Positions 32,037-42,792 of a DNA stretch of 64,000 nt are shown one piece after another. A program made the position numbers and the translations under genes. The stretch spans positions 42,736-106,735 of the forward strand of contig NZ_JAIWHV010000009.1 in the NCBI RefSeq assembly GCF_020177375.1, given 5' to 3'. Under the pieces are notes generated by a model. The model saw only the letters and a program-made list of their open reading frames with translations, was not told the origin of the DNA and searched no databases. Numbering within the stretch: the stretch's first letter is position 1; the number at the start of each line of letters is the position of its first letter. The DNA is from Saliphagus infecundisoli (GTDB lineage Archaea > Halobacteriota > Halobacteria > Halobacteriales > Natrialbaceae).

Positions 32037-34751
32037 ATGAGTCATCGAACGACCCGCCTCGAGATCCGGGGGATGAGCTGTGCGAACTGCTCGCAGACGG
32101 TGACCGAGGCCGTCGAAGCTCTTGATGGGGTTTCGGCGGCGGACGTCAATTACGCCACCGATGAGGGTAGCGTCGAGTACGACCCCGAGGCGGCGTCGCT
32201 CGGGGAGATCTACGACGCGATCGACGACGCCGGCTACGGCGCCGCGAGCGCCACCGCGTCGATCGGAATCACCGACATGACGTGTGCGAACTGCGCCGAC
32301 ACCAACGAGGAGGCCCTCGAGTCGGTCCCCGGGGTCATCGACGCCGAGGTGAACTATGCGACCGACGAGGCCCAGGTCGCGTACAACCCCGCCGACGTCT
32401 CGCGGTCGGCACTCTACGAGGCGATCGAGGACGCGGGCTACACGCCCGTCCGCGACGACGGTGACGGCGCCGAGGGCGGCAAGGAGTCCGACCGGGAGCG
32501 CCGGGACGCGGCCCGCCAGGCGGAGATCGACAAACAGCGCCGGCTGACGTTATTTGGGGCGGCGCTGTCGGCGCCCTTTATCCTCTTTCTTGTCGACCGA
32601 TTCCTGCTCGGCGGGACCGTCTTCCCCGAGACCGTCTTCGGGATCGAGTTCGAGTGGGTCGGCTTCCTGCTCGCGACGCCCGTCCAGGCCGTCCTCGGCC
32701 GACCGTTCTACGTCAACTCCTACAAAGCTCTCGTCAGGAACCGTCGGGCGAACATGGACGTGCTCATCGCGCTCGGCTCCTCGACGGCGTACCTATACAG
32801 CGTCGCCGTCCTGCTCGGGGCGGTCGCCGGCGAGACGTACTTCGACACCGCGGCGCTGATCCTCGTGTTCATCACCCTCGGGAACTACCTCGAGGCCCGC
32901 TCGAAGGGCCGGGCCGGCGACGCGCTCCGAAAACTCCTCGAGATGGAAGCGGAAACGGCCACCGTCGTCTCCGAGGACGGCACCGAGCGGGAGGTGCCCG
33001 TCGAGGAAGTTGCGGTCGGTGACCGGATGAAGGTCCGACCCGGTGAGAAGGTCCCGACCGACGGCGTCGTCGTCGACGGCCGGTCGGCGGTCGACGAGTC
33101 GATGGTGACCGGCGAGTCCGTCCCCGTCGAGAAGGAGGAGGGCGACGAGGTGATCGGCTCGACGATCAACGAGAACGGCGTCCTTGTCGTCGAGGCGACG
33201 AATGTCGGCGCCGACACGGCCCTCCAAGGGATCGTCCGGACGGTCAAGGAGGCCCAGTCGCGCCAGCCCGAGATCCAGAACCTCGCCGACCGGATTTCGG
33301 CGTACTTCGTCCCCGCGGTGATCGCCAACGCCATCTTCTGGGGGGTCGTCTGGTTTCTGTTCCCCGAGGCGCTGGCCGGCTTCGTCGACCGGCTCCCGCT
33401 TTGGGGCCAGGTTGCCGGCGGGCCCTCGGTGGCCGGCGGGAGCATCTCGGTGTTCGAGTTCGCGATCGTCGTCTTCGCCTCGGCGGTGCTGATCGCCTGC
33501 CCCTGCGCGCTCGGGCTCGCGACGCCCGCGGCGACGATGGTCGGGACCGCGATCGGCGCGCAAAACGGCGTCCTGTTCAAGGGCGGCGACGTCTTGGAGC
33601 GCGCCAAGGACGTCGACACGGTCGTCTTCGACAAGACCGGGACGCTCACCGAGGGCGAGATGGAACTGACCGACGTGGTCGCCCTCGGCGGATCGGGGGC
33701 TCCACACGCCGACGGCGGCGAGACGGCTTCCGATGGTGGCGTGGTGGCCTCCGACGCCTCCCGGGATCAGCTCTCCAAGGACGACGTGCTTCGCCTCGCG
33801 GCGACGGCCGAGCGCAACAGCGAACATCCCCTCGCACGGGCGATCGTCGAGGGAGCCCGCGAACGCGGGCTCGAGATCGGCGAGCCCGAGGACTTCGAGA
33901 ACGTCCCCGGCCAGGGCGTTCGGGCCACCGTCGGCGGCTGGGATCCGCGTAGCGGCTCCGGAGGGGCGAGCGGTGAGCGCAGCGAGCCGAGAGCCGTCGA
34001 GGTGCTCGTCGGCAACCGGAAACTGCTCCGGGACGGCGGCATCGACCCTGCACCCGCCGCCGAGACGATGGAGCGTCTCGAGTCCGAGGGGAAGACCGCG
34101 ATGCTCGTCGGCCGGGTTCCCGAGGGCGACGGCGAGGGCGACGGCGAGGGCGAGCTCGTCGGGGTCGTCGCCGACGCCGACACCCTCAAGGAGAGCGCGG
34201 GCGAGGCGGTCGCCGCCCTCGCCGAGCGGGGCCTCGACGTGATGATGATCACCGGCGACAACGAACGGACCGCCCACGCGGTCGCCGACCGGGTCGGCAT
34301 CGACCCCGCGAACGTTCGCGCAGAGGTCCTTCCCGAAGACAAGTCCGACGCGGTCGAGGCGATCCAGGCCGAGGGCCGCCAGGCGATGATGGTCGGCGAC
34401 GGCGTCAACGACGCGCCCGCTCTCGCCGTGGCCCACGTCGGGACCGCGATCGGTAGCGGGACGGACGTCGCCATCGAGGCGGCCGACGTGACGCTGATGC
34501 GCGACGACCCGGTCGACGTCCTGCGGGCGATCCGGATCTCCGAGGCGACCCTCCGGAAGATCAAGCAGAACCTCGTCTGGGCGCTCGGCTACAACACGAC
34601 GCTCATCCCGCTTGCCTCCCTCGGGCTGCTCCAGCCCGTCCTCGCCGCCGCGGCGATGGCGTTCTCGAGCGTCTCCGTGCTCTCGAACAGCCTGCTGTTC
34701 CGCCGGTACGTGCCCGATCACGACTACGAGCTTCTCGGGTTCTTGCGTTGA
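32037..34751 (+). CDS. copA: Copper-translocating P1B-type ATPase
   Basis: The 904-residue pump expels Cu(I) across the cell membrane using ATP. It has two N-terminal HMA domains (GMSCANCS with C15 and C18; DMTCANCAD near residue 82), eight membrane helices, the TGES phosphatase motif (near 358), the transmembrane CPC at 488-490, the phosphorylated D532 in [10 protein letters not shown], and [10 protein letters not shown] near the end of the soluble domain. A charged Asp/Glu/Lys linker joins the HMA domains to the first helix. An insertion of mixed character lies in the nucleotide-binding domain. Regulated most likely by the TRASH regulator upstream. Confidence 0.96.
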   Translation: MSHRTTRLEIRGMSCANCSQTVTEAVEALDGVSAADVNYATDEGSVEYDPEAASLGEIYDAIDDAGYGAASATASIGITDMTCANCADTNEEALESVPGVIDAEVNYATDEAQVAYNPADVSRSALYEAIEDAGYTPVRDDGDGAEGGKESDRERRDAARQAEIDKQRRLTLFGAALSAPFILFLVDRFLLGGTVFPETVFGIEFEWVGFLLATPVQAVLGRPFYVNSYKALVRNRRANMDVLIALGSSTAYLYSVAVLLGAVAGETYFDTAALILVFITLGNYLEARSKGRAGDALRKLLEMEAETATVVSEDGTEREVPVEEVAVGDRMKVRPGEKVPTDGVVVDGRSAVDESMVTGESVPVEKEEGDEVIGSTINENGVLVVEATNVGADTALQGIVRTVKEAQSRQPEIQNLADRISAYFVPAVIANAIFWGVVWFLFPEALAGFVDRLPLWGQVAGGPSVAGGSISVFEFAIVVFASAVLIACPCALGLATPAATMVGTAIGAQNGVLFKGGDVLERAKDVDTVVFDKTGTLTEGEMELTDVVALGGSGAPHADGGETASDGGVVASDASRDQLSKDDVLRLAATAERNSEHPLARAIVEGARERGLEIGEPEDFENVPGQGVRATVGGWDPRSGSGGASGERSEPRAVEVLVGNRKLLRDGGIDPAPAAETMERLESEGKTAMLVGRVPEGDGEGDGEGELVGVVADADTLKESAGEAVAALAERGLDVMMITGDNERTAHAVADRVGIDPANVRAEVLPEDKSDAVEAIQAEGRQAMMVGDGVNDAPALAVAHVGTAIGSGTDVAIEAADVTLMRDDPVDVLRAIRISEATLRKIKQNLVWALGYNTTLIPLASLGLLQPVLAAAAMAFSSVSVLSNSLLFRRYVPDHDYELLGFLR

Positions 34752-34900
34752 CTGGGCGGTCGGTTCCCCTGCTGGTCTTTCGCGGCCGTACCCCGTTGGA
34801 CGTGATGGGTCCTGACGGACGACCACCGGTGACTGAGTGTCCGGCGAGCCGATGGACGCTGCAGGGGTTGATGGTGCCGGGCGTCGAACTCGTCCGTGCG

Positions 34901-35353
34901 ATGAACTTCGACGAGTTCACTGGCCAGGTACAGCACCGCCTCGAGTTACAGGACACGGGCCGTGCGGTTCGGGCAATACGGGCAACGCTCATGACTCTCG
35001 GCGAACGGATCCCAGAGGGAAACGCCGAGGACTTCGCCGCCAACCTCCCCATCGAGATCAAGTGGTACATGACCGGCGCAGTCGCCGAACACGGCCAGCG
35101 CTTCGACTGGCGGGAGTTCGTCTCACGGGTCGGCGAGATCGAGGGCGAGGGCGTCGATGGAGCCGAGGCCGCGTTCCATGCGCGAGTGATCATCGATCTG
35201 ATCGAGGGGCTGGTCCCGCCCTCGGACTTCCAGCAGTTGCGCGACCAGCTTCCCGAGGGCCGCGAGGACGAGAACTGGGGAAAACTGTTCGAGATGGTCG
35301 ACGGCGGCGGCTGGACCGAACCCGGTGACTCGCAGGTCGAAGGCGGTTCCTGA
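34901..35353 (+). CDS. DUF2267 protein
   Basis: The 150-residue soluble helical protein has two repeats typical of DUF2267: MNFDEFTGQVQHRLELQDTG with AVRAIRATLMTLGERIPEG and NAEDFAANLPIEIKWYMTG, then FVSRVGEIEGEGVDGAEAAF with LPEGREDENWGKLFEM. Function is unknown; family members often sit near stress genes. The frame is open upstream from 34748, but the family start is the ATG at 34901. It follows CopA by 149 bp. Confidence 0.85.
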   Translation: MNFDEFTGQVQHRLELQDTGRAVRAIRATLMTLGERIPEGNAEDFAANLPIEIKWYMTGAVAEHGQRFDWREFVSRVGEIEGEGVDGAEAAFHARVIIDLIEGLVPPSDFQQLRDQLPEGREDENWGKLFEMVDGGGWTEPGDSQVEGGS

Positions 35354-35370
35354 CCCGCTTCCGACAGCCG

Positions 35371-35811
35371 CTACTGCGAGGGAACCTCCGTTCGTCCCGT
35401 CAGCGTCTCGGGCTCGAGGAGGAAGTATCGGAAGGTTACCTCCGTCCGGGGGCGGTCGAAGATCTCGACGATCGGGATCTCGATCGCCCACATCCCCTGG
35501 ATCGCGGTGGACTCGTAGGGGGAGTCGGAGATCTCCTCTAGCTGGCCGGTCGCGACGACGCTTTGCCAGCCACCGTCGGTTTCGTCGTGGACGACGAACG
35601 AGACCTGGCGGGGAACCAACTCCGCTTTCCGGCTCTCCTGTGGGATCGAGAGCTGGAAGTACAACGCCTCGATATCCGCGTTGTAGCCATAAGAAACGGG
35701 GATCGTGACCGGCGGTTCGTCCGACTCGGTGGCAAACGAGATGACTCCCGTTCCGCCCCGGCCGAGGAACTCCGATATCTCCTCCTTGTTCATCCGGTTC
35801 CAGTTGGACAT
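35371..35811 (-). CDS. Pyridoxamine 5'-phosphate oxidase-like flavin-binding protein
   Basis: The 146-residue split-barrel protein starts MSNWNRMNKEEISEFLGRGG, then GVISFATESDEPPVTIPVSY (FMN-binding strands) and later VSFVVHDETDGGWQSVVATG, a layout typical of PNPOx-like proteins in haloarchaea. Substrate unknown; many bind FMN or F420. It converges with the DUF2267 gene, 17 bp between stops. Confidence 0.87.
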   Translation of the reverse strand: MSNWNRMNKEEISEFLGRGGTGVISFATESDEPPVTIPVSYGYNADIEALYFQLSIPQESRKAELVPRQVSFVVHDETDGGWQSVVATGQLEEISDSPYESTAIQGMWAIEIPIVEIFDRPRTEVTFRYFLLEPETLTGRTEVPSQ

Positions 35812-35953
35812 ACGGGCCGAGACGATCGCCGTGGGGAAAGAACCCCGTTACGACGAGTCCGACTGTCCTCTCGGCGTGGATTTCGGGACCGGTGTGGTCC
35901 CGGTGCGAGTCCACTCGGCGGTCCCGGTAGGGCCCCCACTGCAGGGCGCTCCC

Positions 35954-36157
35954 TCAGTGGTCGACCGGGAACGCGATCTCGGTCGTCGCCTTGTACTCGA
36001 CGATCTCGCCGTCCTCGACATTGGCGGTCCATCGCTCGACGTTGAGCCCGGAGATGTCGTCGATCGTCTGGCTCGCCTCGGCGAACGCCTCCTGGGCCGC
36101 TTCTTCCCACGACTCTTCTGACGTTCCCATCACGCGGATGACTTTGACTGCTGGCAT
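35954..36157 (-). CDS. Dodecin (flavin-binding dodecamer)
   Basis: The 67-residue protein starts MPAVKVIRVMGTSEESWEEA and ends in VEYKATTEIAFPVDH, which matches dodecin throughout. Haloarchaeal dodecin stores riboflavin and lumichrome between stacked Trp residues; W18 and W43 are visible here (SWEEAAQ and ERWTAN). A TATA-like sequence on the minus strand at about 36182-36191 supports the ATG at 36157. Confidence 0.94.
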   Translation of the reverse strand: MPAVKVIRVMGTSEESWEEAAQEAFAEASQTIDDISGLNVERWTANVEDGEIVEYKATTEIAFPVDH

Positions 36158-36254
36158 GGCAGGGCTCGTACCACCCTCCCGCCCATAACCCTTGTTCAGG
36201 GCGCGGTGGCAGTCCCCACGACCGAACGGATTCACGCAGGGGATCCCGACCATC

Positions 36255-36263
36255 GTTAAGATA
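36255..36263 (+). promoter_or_regulatory. TATA-like box of the ABC ATPase gene at 36285
   Basis: GTTAAGATA lies 22-30 bp before the ATG at 36285; it selects that ATG rather than the upstream open frame. Confidence 0.42.
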
Positions 36264-36284
36264 GCTCCCGTGGACGGCCCGCAT

Positions 36285-37181
36285 ATGGCCGGCCCGCCCC
36301 CGATCGAGACCGCGGCGCTGACGAAGTACTACGGGGACGTCCGCGGTGTCGAGGACCTCACGCTCGCGATCGAGCGCGGCGAGATCTTCGGCTTTCTCGG
36401 CCCGAACGGCGCCGGAAAGTCGACGCTGATCCGAATCCTCCTCGGGTTCCTCCGGCCGACCGGCGGGGACGCATATCTACTCGGCCGGGACGTGACCGAC
36501 AGGGGGGAGCTCCGGGAGGCAAAGCGACGGGTCGGTTACCTGCCCAGCGACGTCACGTTCTACGAGCGGGCCACGGGTCGGGAGGTCCTCGCGTACTTCG
36601 GTCGCCTGCGCGGCGACGACCGCCGCGAGGAACTCCTCGAGCGGTTCCCGGTCCCGATCGATCGCCCCGTCGACGCCTACTCCAGCGGGAACAGACAGAA
36701 ACTCGCCATCGTAGCGGCGTTCATGCACGACCCCGACCTCGCGATCATGGACGAGCCGACCGCGGGCCTGGACCCGCTCGTCCAGAACGAGTTCTACGAG
36801 TTCCTCGAGGCCCGCCGGGGGCGCGGGAAGACGAGCTTCTTCTCCTCGCACGTCTTGAGCGAGGTCCGCCGGGTCTGCGATCGCGTCGGGATCATCAGGG
36901 ACGGCGAGTTGATCGCGCTCGACGCCATCTCGGACGTCCTCGCCGAGAGCGGGACGGTCGTCACTGTCTCGCTGGCCGAATCCCCGCCGCCGTCGGCCCT
37001 CGAGACGCCCGGGACGACGAGCGTCGAGCGCACGCCGGAGGGCTACCACCTCGTGTTCTCCCGGGAGTTCGACGCCCTGATCGATCGGCTCGACGAGTAT
37101 ACCGTCCTCGACCTGGAGGTCCGCGAGGCCTCCCTCGAGGACGTGTTCATGCACTTCTACGAGGGCGGGGAACCCGCGTGA
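36285..37181 (+). CDS. ABC transporter ATP-binding protein (exporter type)
   Basis: The 298-residue ATPase has Walker A GPNGAGKST (about residues 43-51), signature YSSGNRQKLAIVA (the usual LSGGQ reads YSSGN), Walker B LAIMDEPTAGLD and the H-loop SSHVLSEVRR. Its C-terminal extension is typical of ABC-2 partners. The matching permease is at 38496, separated by an opposite-strand COG1361 gene. Substrate unknown. Confidence 0.93.
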   Translation: MAGPPPIETAALTKYYGDVRGVEDLTLAIERGEIFGFLGPNGAGKSTLIRILLGFLRPTGGDAYLLGRDVTDRGELREAKRRVGYLPSDVTFYERATGREVLAYFGRLRGDDRREELLERFPVPIDRPVDAYSSGNRQKLAIVAAFMHDPDLAIMDEPTAGLDPLVQNEFYEFLEARRGRGKTSFFSSHVLSEVRRVCDRVGIIRDGELIALDAISDVLAESGTVVTVSLAESPPPSALETPGTTSVERTPEGYHLVFSREFDALIDRLDEYTVLDLEVREASLEDVFMHFYEGGEPA

Positions 37182-37196
37182 CGAGCGAACGACCGG

Positions 37197-38360
37197 TCAC
37201 CGCCTGCGCCACCACCAGACCGCCGCGAGCGCGAGGACGGCTCCGACGGCGACGAACGGTGCGAGGGACTCGGCCCCGCCGTCCTCTTCCTCGACGATCC
37301 GCACTGCGACGGGGGTCGGCTCGGCGGTGATCCGGTCGCCAGATTCCGTGGTGTACGTAAGCGAGACCGAGGCGCTCCCGGTCGTCTCGACCGCATCCTC
37401 GTCGGTCTCGATCGGGAAGCGCGCCGACCCGGACTCGCCCGGCTCGAGGGTGCCGACGGCGGCTGCCGCGGGCCCGCTCGACACCGGCGGCGCGGTCTCG
37501 ATCGTCGCGACGACGTCCGTCGCCGTCTCCTCGCCGTCGTTCCGGACGGTGACCTCGTAGGTCGCACTGGCGTCGACGGGGACGCTGTCGTTGGTCGTCG
37601 CGAGTTCGAACTCGAGTCCCTCGCGGACTTCGACGCTCAAGGGACGGGGGCCGCCTGCGACGGCGGTCGCGTCGCCGTCACCCATTTCGTACTGGAGGGT
37701 CGCGAGGACGGGATACGACCCCGGCTCGACGTCCGCGGCGCCGATGTCGACCCCCACGGCGGTCGTCTCGCCGGCCGAAAGGTTCCCTACGTAGCGCGTT
37801 CGCGTTGCCAGGGGCTCGGCGGGCGAGCCGAAGAACACCGACGGATCCATCGACCGAAGTTCGACGACGATGTCGGTTACCTCGTCGTCGTCGGTGTTTC
37901 GCACCTCGAGGGTTGCCGTCGCGACCCCGTCGGCGGGGATGGTGTGGTTGTCGGCCAGCGAGACGGTCAGGTTCTCATCGGGGCCGAACGCCGGAATCGG
38001 TGATCCGTCCTCTCTCCTCTCCCCCGGAATAGGGGCCCTTTCTTCGGGCTCGAGCGGAACGACCGGTTCGGTCGGACCCGACGGATCCGTTTGCTCGCCC
38101 GGATCCACCTGATCATCGTCCTCGGTGCCGTCCGCGGTCGTCCCGTTGTCCGCTTCGGCGGTGCCCTCGCTTTCGTTCTCGGACGGATCGGGCGGTTCCT
38201 CGGGGTCGTCCTGGCGGGCGTCAGCGGGTCCCGCGGGGGCGAGTTCGGAACCGGCGGCGCCGGCGATCGTTCCGACGGCGAGGACGAGCACCAGGACGGC
38301 GATCACTCCCCTCCTCGAGGGGGGCGGTCGGTCCCCCCGAGGCGCTCCGCTGGGCCACAT
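37197..38360 (-). CDS. COG1361-like surface protein with CARDB-type repeats
   Basis: The 387-residue extracytoplasmic protein has an N-terminal signal segment (RRGVIAVLVLVLAVGTIAGA), a long Asp/Glu/Pro/Thr-rich stretch (about 50-125), then two to three Ig-like repeats (LADNHTIPADGVATATLEVR, LATTNDSVPVDASATYEVTV) and a C-terminal membrane anchor ending WWWRRR. COG1361 proteins typically accompany ABC-2 exporters in haloarchaea, and here the gene lies between the ATPase and the permease. It probably works outside the membrane with that transporter. Confidence 0.85.
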   Translation of the reverse strand: MWPSGAPRGDRPPPSRRGVIAVLVLVLAVGTIAGAAGSELAPAGPADARQDDPEEPPDPSENESEGTAEADNGTTADGTEDDDQVDPGEQTDPSGPTEPVVPLEPEERAPIPGERREDGSPIPAFGPDENLTVSLADNHTIPADGVATATLEVRNTDDDEVTDIVVELRSMDPSVFFGSPAEPLATRTRYVGNLSAGETTAVGVDIGAADVEPGSYPVLATLQYEMGDGDATAVAGGPRPLSVEVREGLEFELATTNDSVPVDASATYEVTVRNDGEETATDVVATIETAPPVSSGPAAAAVGTLEPGESGSARFPIETDEDAVETTGSASVSLTYTTESGDRITAEPTPVAVRIVEEEDGGAESLAPFVAVGAVLALAAVWWWRRR

Positions 38361-38385
38361 CCTCGCCGAGGAGGAAGGGATAGAG

Positions 38386-38464
38386 GATAAACGACGCCGA
38401 CCGTTTCGCCCTGTAGACCTCGGTTACCGGGCGCCGGGGCCTCCGACACCCACGCCCTATAAGC
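38386..38464. promoter_or_regulatory. Divergent promoter region (COG1361 gene and ABC permease)
   Basis: On the minus strand GTTTATC (38386-38392) lies 26-32 bp before the start at 38360. On the plus strand CCTATAAGC (38456-38464) lies 32-40 bp before the ATG at 38496. The two genes diverge and can be co-regulated from here. Confidence 0.45.
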
Positions 38465-38495
38465 AACGGGTCCGCGTCGGGACCACGGGGATCGA

Positions 38496-39296
38496 ATGCT
38501 CGAGATCACCTCCTTCGAGACCGGCCGGCGGGTCCGCGGAACCGCGCTCCTCTCGGCGGCGTTGCTCGCCCTGATCGCGCTCACGGTCGGGCTGTTCCCG
38601 TCGATTCAGGAGGCCGGGGTCGACTTCGACGCCTACCTCGAGTCGCTCCCGCCGGAGGCGACGCGGGCGTTCGTCGGGAACGTGACGACGATCACGACGA
38701 TCGAGGGCTACCTCGTCTCACAGCTCTACCAGTTCGGGTGGGTGCTGTTGCTCGCCATCTACGCCGCCTACGCCGCCGCCTCGGTCGTCGCAGGAGAGGT
38801 CGAACGCGGAACCGCCGAAATGACGCTGTCGCTTCCGGTCACGCGGGCCCGCTTCGTCGTCGGGAAGTTCCTCTCGCTGGTTCCGGTCGTCGTCGTCGTC
38901 AACGCCGTCACGTTCCTCGGGGTGTACGTCGGCGTCTCGCTTGTCGGGGAGTCGGTCGACGCGACCGACCTGTTCGCCGTCCACGCCTTCGGGGTGGTCT
39001 ACCTCCTCGCGTGTGCAGCCGTGGGGCTGTGTGCGTCGGTCACGACCGGGTCGGTCCGCCGGGCACAGACGATCGGCGCGGGAACGGTCTTCGGTGCTTT
39101 CCTGCTCGACACCTTTACCTTCGACACGGAGTACGACTGGCTCGGTGACGCCGCCCCCTCGCGGTATTTCGATCCCGGCGCGATCCTCGCCAACGGCGAG
39201 ATCGCGTGGGGCGACCTCTCGGTACTCATCGCCGCCACCGTCGTCCTCGTCGTACTCGCCGGCGAGTACTTCGAGCGGCGCGATCTCGCAGACTGA
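38496..39296 (+). CDS. ABC-2 type transporter permease
   Basis: The 266-residue protein has six hydrophobic segments. ABC-2 permease hallmarks are IYAAYAAASVVAGEVERGTAEMTLSLPVTRARFVVGKFL (conserved GE and the loop after helix 2) and QTIGAGTVFGAFLLDTFTF. It is the likely membrane partner of the ATPase at 36285. Substrate unknown. A TATA-like box at 38456 supports independent transcription from the COG1361 divergent region. Confidence 0.88.
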   Translation: MLEITSFETGRRVRGTALLSAALLALIALTVGLFPSIQEAGVDFDAYLESLPPEATRAFVGNVTTITTIEGYLVSQLYQFGWVLLLAIYAAYAAASVVAGEVERGTAEMTLSLPVTRARFVVGKFLSLVPVVVVVNAVTFLGVYVGVSLVGESVDATDLFAVHAFGVVYLLACAAVGLCASVTTGSVRRAQTIGAGTVFGAFLLDTFTFDTEYDWLGDAAPSRYFDPGAILANGEIAWGDLSVLIAATVVLVVLAGEYFERRDLAD

Positions 39297-39333
39297 ACGC
39301 GAAATCTATCAGTGACGATGGCTGTGCAACCGG

Positions 39334-39342
39334 GATTAATGG
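39334..39342 (+). promoter_or_regulatory. TATA-like box of the sugar ABC operon
   Basis: GATTAATGG lies 26-34 bp before the ATG at 39368, placing transcription start close to the start codon. Confidence 0.42.
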
Positions 39343-39367
39343 GCCAGTCCGTCATACGGTACCGGGG

Positions 39368-40440
<1,073 letters not shown>

Positions 40441-40444
<4 letters not shown>

Positions 40445-41394
40445 GCCTCCGAGATCATATCGGCGACTACCGGCCCGCCCCCGAGGAAGCACGGGGTATC
40501 GACCGCGAGAAGGCCGTCGTGTTGGCGATGTTTCTGGTGCCGGGACTGACGCTGTTCGCGATCTTCTCGGTCGGCCCGATCGCGTATTCGGCGGTCGGGA
40601 GCGTCTTCTCCTGGGAGGGGTTCACGATCGGGCAGTTCACAGGACTCGACAACTGGATACGGACGTTCCGAGACCCGCTGTTTATCAACTGGACGAACAT
40701 TACCGAGATGCAGTTTCCGATGGGCGCGCTCGCCCAGAACCTGCTGTGGGTGGTGATCCACGTACCGGTGAGCACGTTGTTGGGCCTCGGGTTGGCGCTT
40801 CTTTTCGCCGACCTGACGGGCCGGCGGATCCTCCGATCGATGGTGTTTCTGGGTTTTACGGTCCCGACGATCGTCATCGGGCTCGTCCTCCTGTTCGTCT
40901 ACGACCCGCAGGCCGGCGTGTTCAACGCCGTGCTCCGGGCGGTCGGCGCCGAGGGACTCGTCCGCAACTGGACTCAGGCCCCCCAGCTCGCCATCTTTGC
41001 ACTCATCGCCGGCGGGATCTGGGTCCAGACCGGGTTCAGCATGCTGCTGTACAGCTCGGCGCTGTCGGCAATCGACCCCTCCCTGATCGAGTCCGCCAAG
41101 GTCGACGGCGCCGGTCCCTATCGTCGGTTTCGGGACATCATCTGGCCGCTCGTCAGACCCGTGACCGCCGTCGTCGTCATCATGGGGATCATCTGGGTGA
41201 TGCGCGTCTTCGACATCGTCTACGCCGCCGGGGGCTCTGCCGGCGGGCCGGGCCACGTCTACTCCGTCCTGGGAATCGAGGTCTACCGGGCCGCCTTCGA
41301 GGCGCCGATCGACTACGGGAAGGCGATGGTGGTCGCGCTCGTCCAACTGCTGATCGTCGCCCCGCTCGCGCTCTACATCGCGCGGATGAACTGA
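40441..41394 (+). CDS. Sugar ABC transporter permease (MalF/UgpA-like)
   Basis: The 317-residue permease has six membrane helices. The EAA-loop near the C-terminus reads SLIESAKVDGAGPYRRFRDIIWPLVRP, the ATPase contact. N-terminal MFLVPGLTLFAIFSVGPI is typical of the UgpA/LacF group. It overlaps the ATPase gene (ATGA) and is 3 bp from the second permease. Confidence 0.94.
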
Positions 41395-41397
41395 GCC

Positions 41398-42363
41398 ATG
41401 ACGAGAGACACTCGTACTTCGACCGAGACCGCGCCCGAACAACGGACCGACGCCGGCCGCTACCTCCCGGCCGACGCGATCCCCGAAACCGCCCCGAGCC
41501 GGGAGACGGAGTGGCGGACCCGGCTCACTGAAGCCGTGCCGACGCTGCCCAGGCTGCTCAAGTACGTCCTGGCGATCGGGGTCGCGCTCCTCTGGATCGT
41601 CCCCTTTCTCGGGCTGTTCATGGCGTCCGTTCGGCCCCTGAGCGAGATCCTCCAGGGCTGGTGGAACGTAGAGAGGATGACCTTTACTCTCGAGAACTAC
41701 CGGCAGGCGTGGTCGTACAGCACGGCGCCGATGGGGCGGGCGCTGCTCAACACGTTCGTCGTCACGGTTCCCTCGGTGCTGGTCGTCCTGTTGCTCGGCG
41801 CGATGGCTGCCTACCCGTTCGCGCGCTTCGAGTTCCCGTTGAAGACGGCGCTGTTCTTCCTGATCTTGCTGGTGATGGCCGCTCCTCCGGAGCTGGTCGC
41901 GATGGGCAACTACAACACGCTCCGCAATATCGGCCTCTTCGACAGCTACATGGGCCTCGTCCTGGTCCACGTCGGTTGGGGATTGGGCTGGGTCGTCCTC
42001 TTCTTGCGAAACTACCTGTTGGGAATCCCCGAGGAACTAGAGGAGGCCGCTCGGATCGACGGCGCCTCGCGCTACCAGATCTTCCGGACGATCATCCTCC
42101 CGCTGTCGGCGCCCGCGCTCGTCTCCGTCGCCGTCATCCAGTTTACGTGGGTTTGGAACGCCTTTTTCTTCCCGCTCGTCTTCATGCGCTCGCCCGACCT
42201 CTACCTCGCTCCACAGGTCCTGCCGTTGATGAGAGGGCGTCTCCAGGTCCAGTGGGGACTCGTCGCGGCCGGCTCCGTGATGACGCTCGCGGTGCCCGTA
42301 ATTCTGTTCATGCTCCTCGAGCGCTACTACAAACGCGGGATGGTCGCCGCTGTCACAGACTGA
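41398..42363 (+). CDS. Sugar ABC transporter permease (MalG/UgpE-like)
   Basis: The 321-residue permease has a polar 45-residue N-terminal tail, six helices and the EAA-loop EELEEAARIDGASRYQIFRT then IILPLSAPALVSVAV. WFLMASVRPLSEIL-like text after helix 1 (LFMASVRPLSEI) is typical of this group. It completes the importer with the ATPase and MalF-like subunit. Confidence 0.94.
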   Translation: MTRDTRTSTETAPEQRTDAGRYLPADAIPETAPSRETEWRTRLTEAVPTLPRLLKYVLAIGVALLWIVPFLGLFMASVRPLSEILQGWWNVERMTFTLENYRQAWSYSTAPMGRALLNTFVVTVPSVLVVLLLGAMAAYPFARFEFPLKTALFFLILLVMAAPPELVAMGNYNTLRNIGLFDSYMGLVLVHVGWGLGWVVLFLRNYLLGIPEELEEAARIDGASRYQIFRTIILPLSAPALVSVAVIQFTWVWNAFFFPLVFMRSPDLYLAPQVLPLMRGRLQVQWGLVAAGSVMTLAVPVILFMLLERYYKRGMVAAVTD

Positions 42364-42500
42364 CCTCGAGTTCACGCTCCGGGAGGCGGATGCGTTGGTG
42401 TTTCCAGCCACCACTGAGACACGCCCGACGGACCGACTGTCCATACCGACGGTTCACCCGCTGTAGAGAACATGCCGGTCACACCCTCACTGGAAGCCGA

Positions 42501-42791
42501 TCACAGCGGCAGCAGGTTCCACTCGGTCGCGACGACCGCGAAAACGATCGCCCCGACGTTCGCGACGAAGAAGGGCCGCGAGGCGTGCCACGCGAAGTAG
42601 AGAAACGAGGCAAGCGGGAGGGCCGCGATCGCCGCCGGCCAGAACCCCCGGAGCGCGAGCGTCGCGAGAAAGGCGATCGTAAAGAGATAGAGGAGATCAA
42701 CGGCGACGGTGCTCGCGTTGCGCCGCCGGAGTTCCTGGCCGACGACGACGAGCGAACCGACGACGCCCGAGTCGTCCGGGGGCCGGGCCAC
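42501..42791 (-). CDS. Small membrane protein downstream of the solute-binding gene
   Basis: The 96-residue protein has three hydrophobic segments (AVDLLYLFTIAFLATLAL; AAIAALPLASFLYFAW; FFVANVGAIVFAVVAT). It begins right after the stop of the binding-protein gene, so the two are probably co-transcribed. It may assist the transporter, but I recognise no family. Confidence 0.68.
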   Translation of the reverse strand: MARPPDDSGVVGSLVVVGQELRRRNASTVAVDLLYLFTIAFLATLALRGFWPAAIAALPLASFLYFAWHASRPFFVANVGAIVFAVVATEWNLLPL

Positions 42792-42792
42792 G

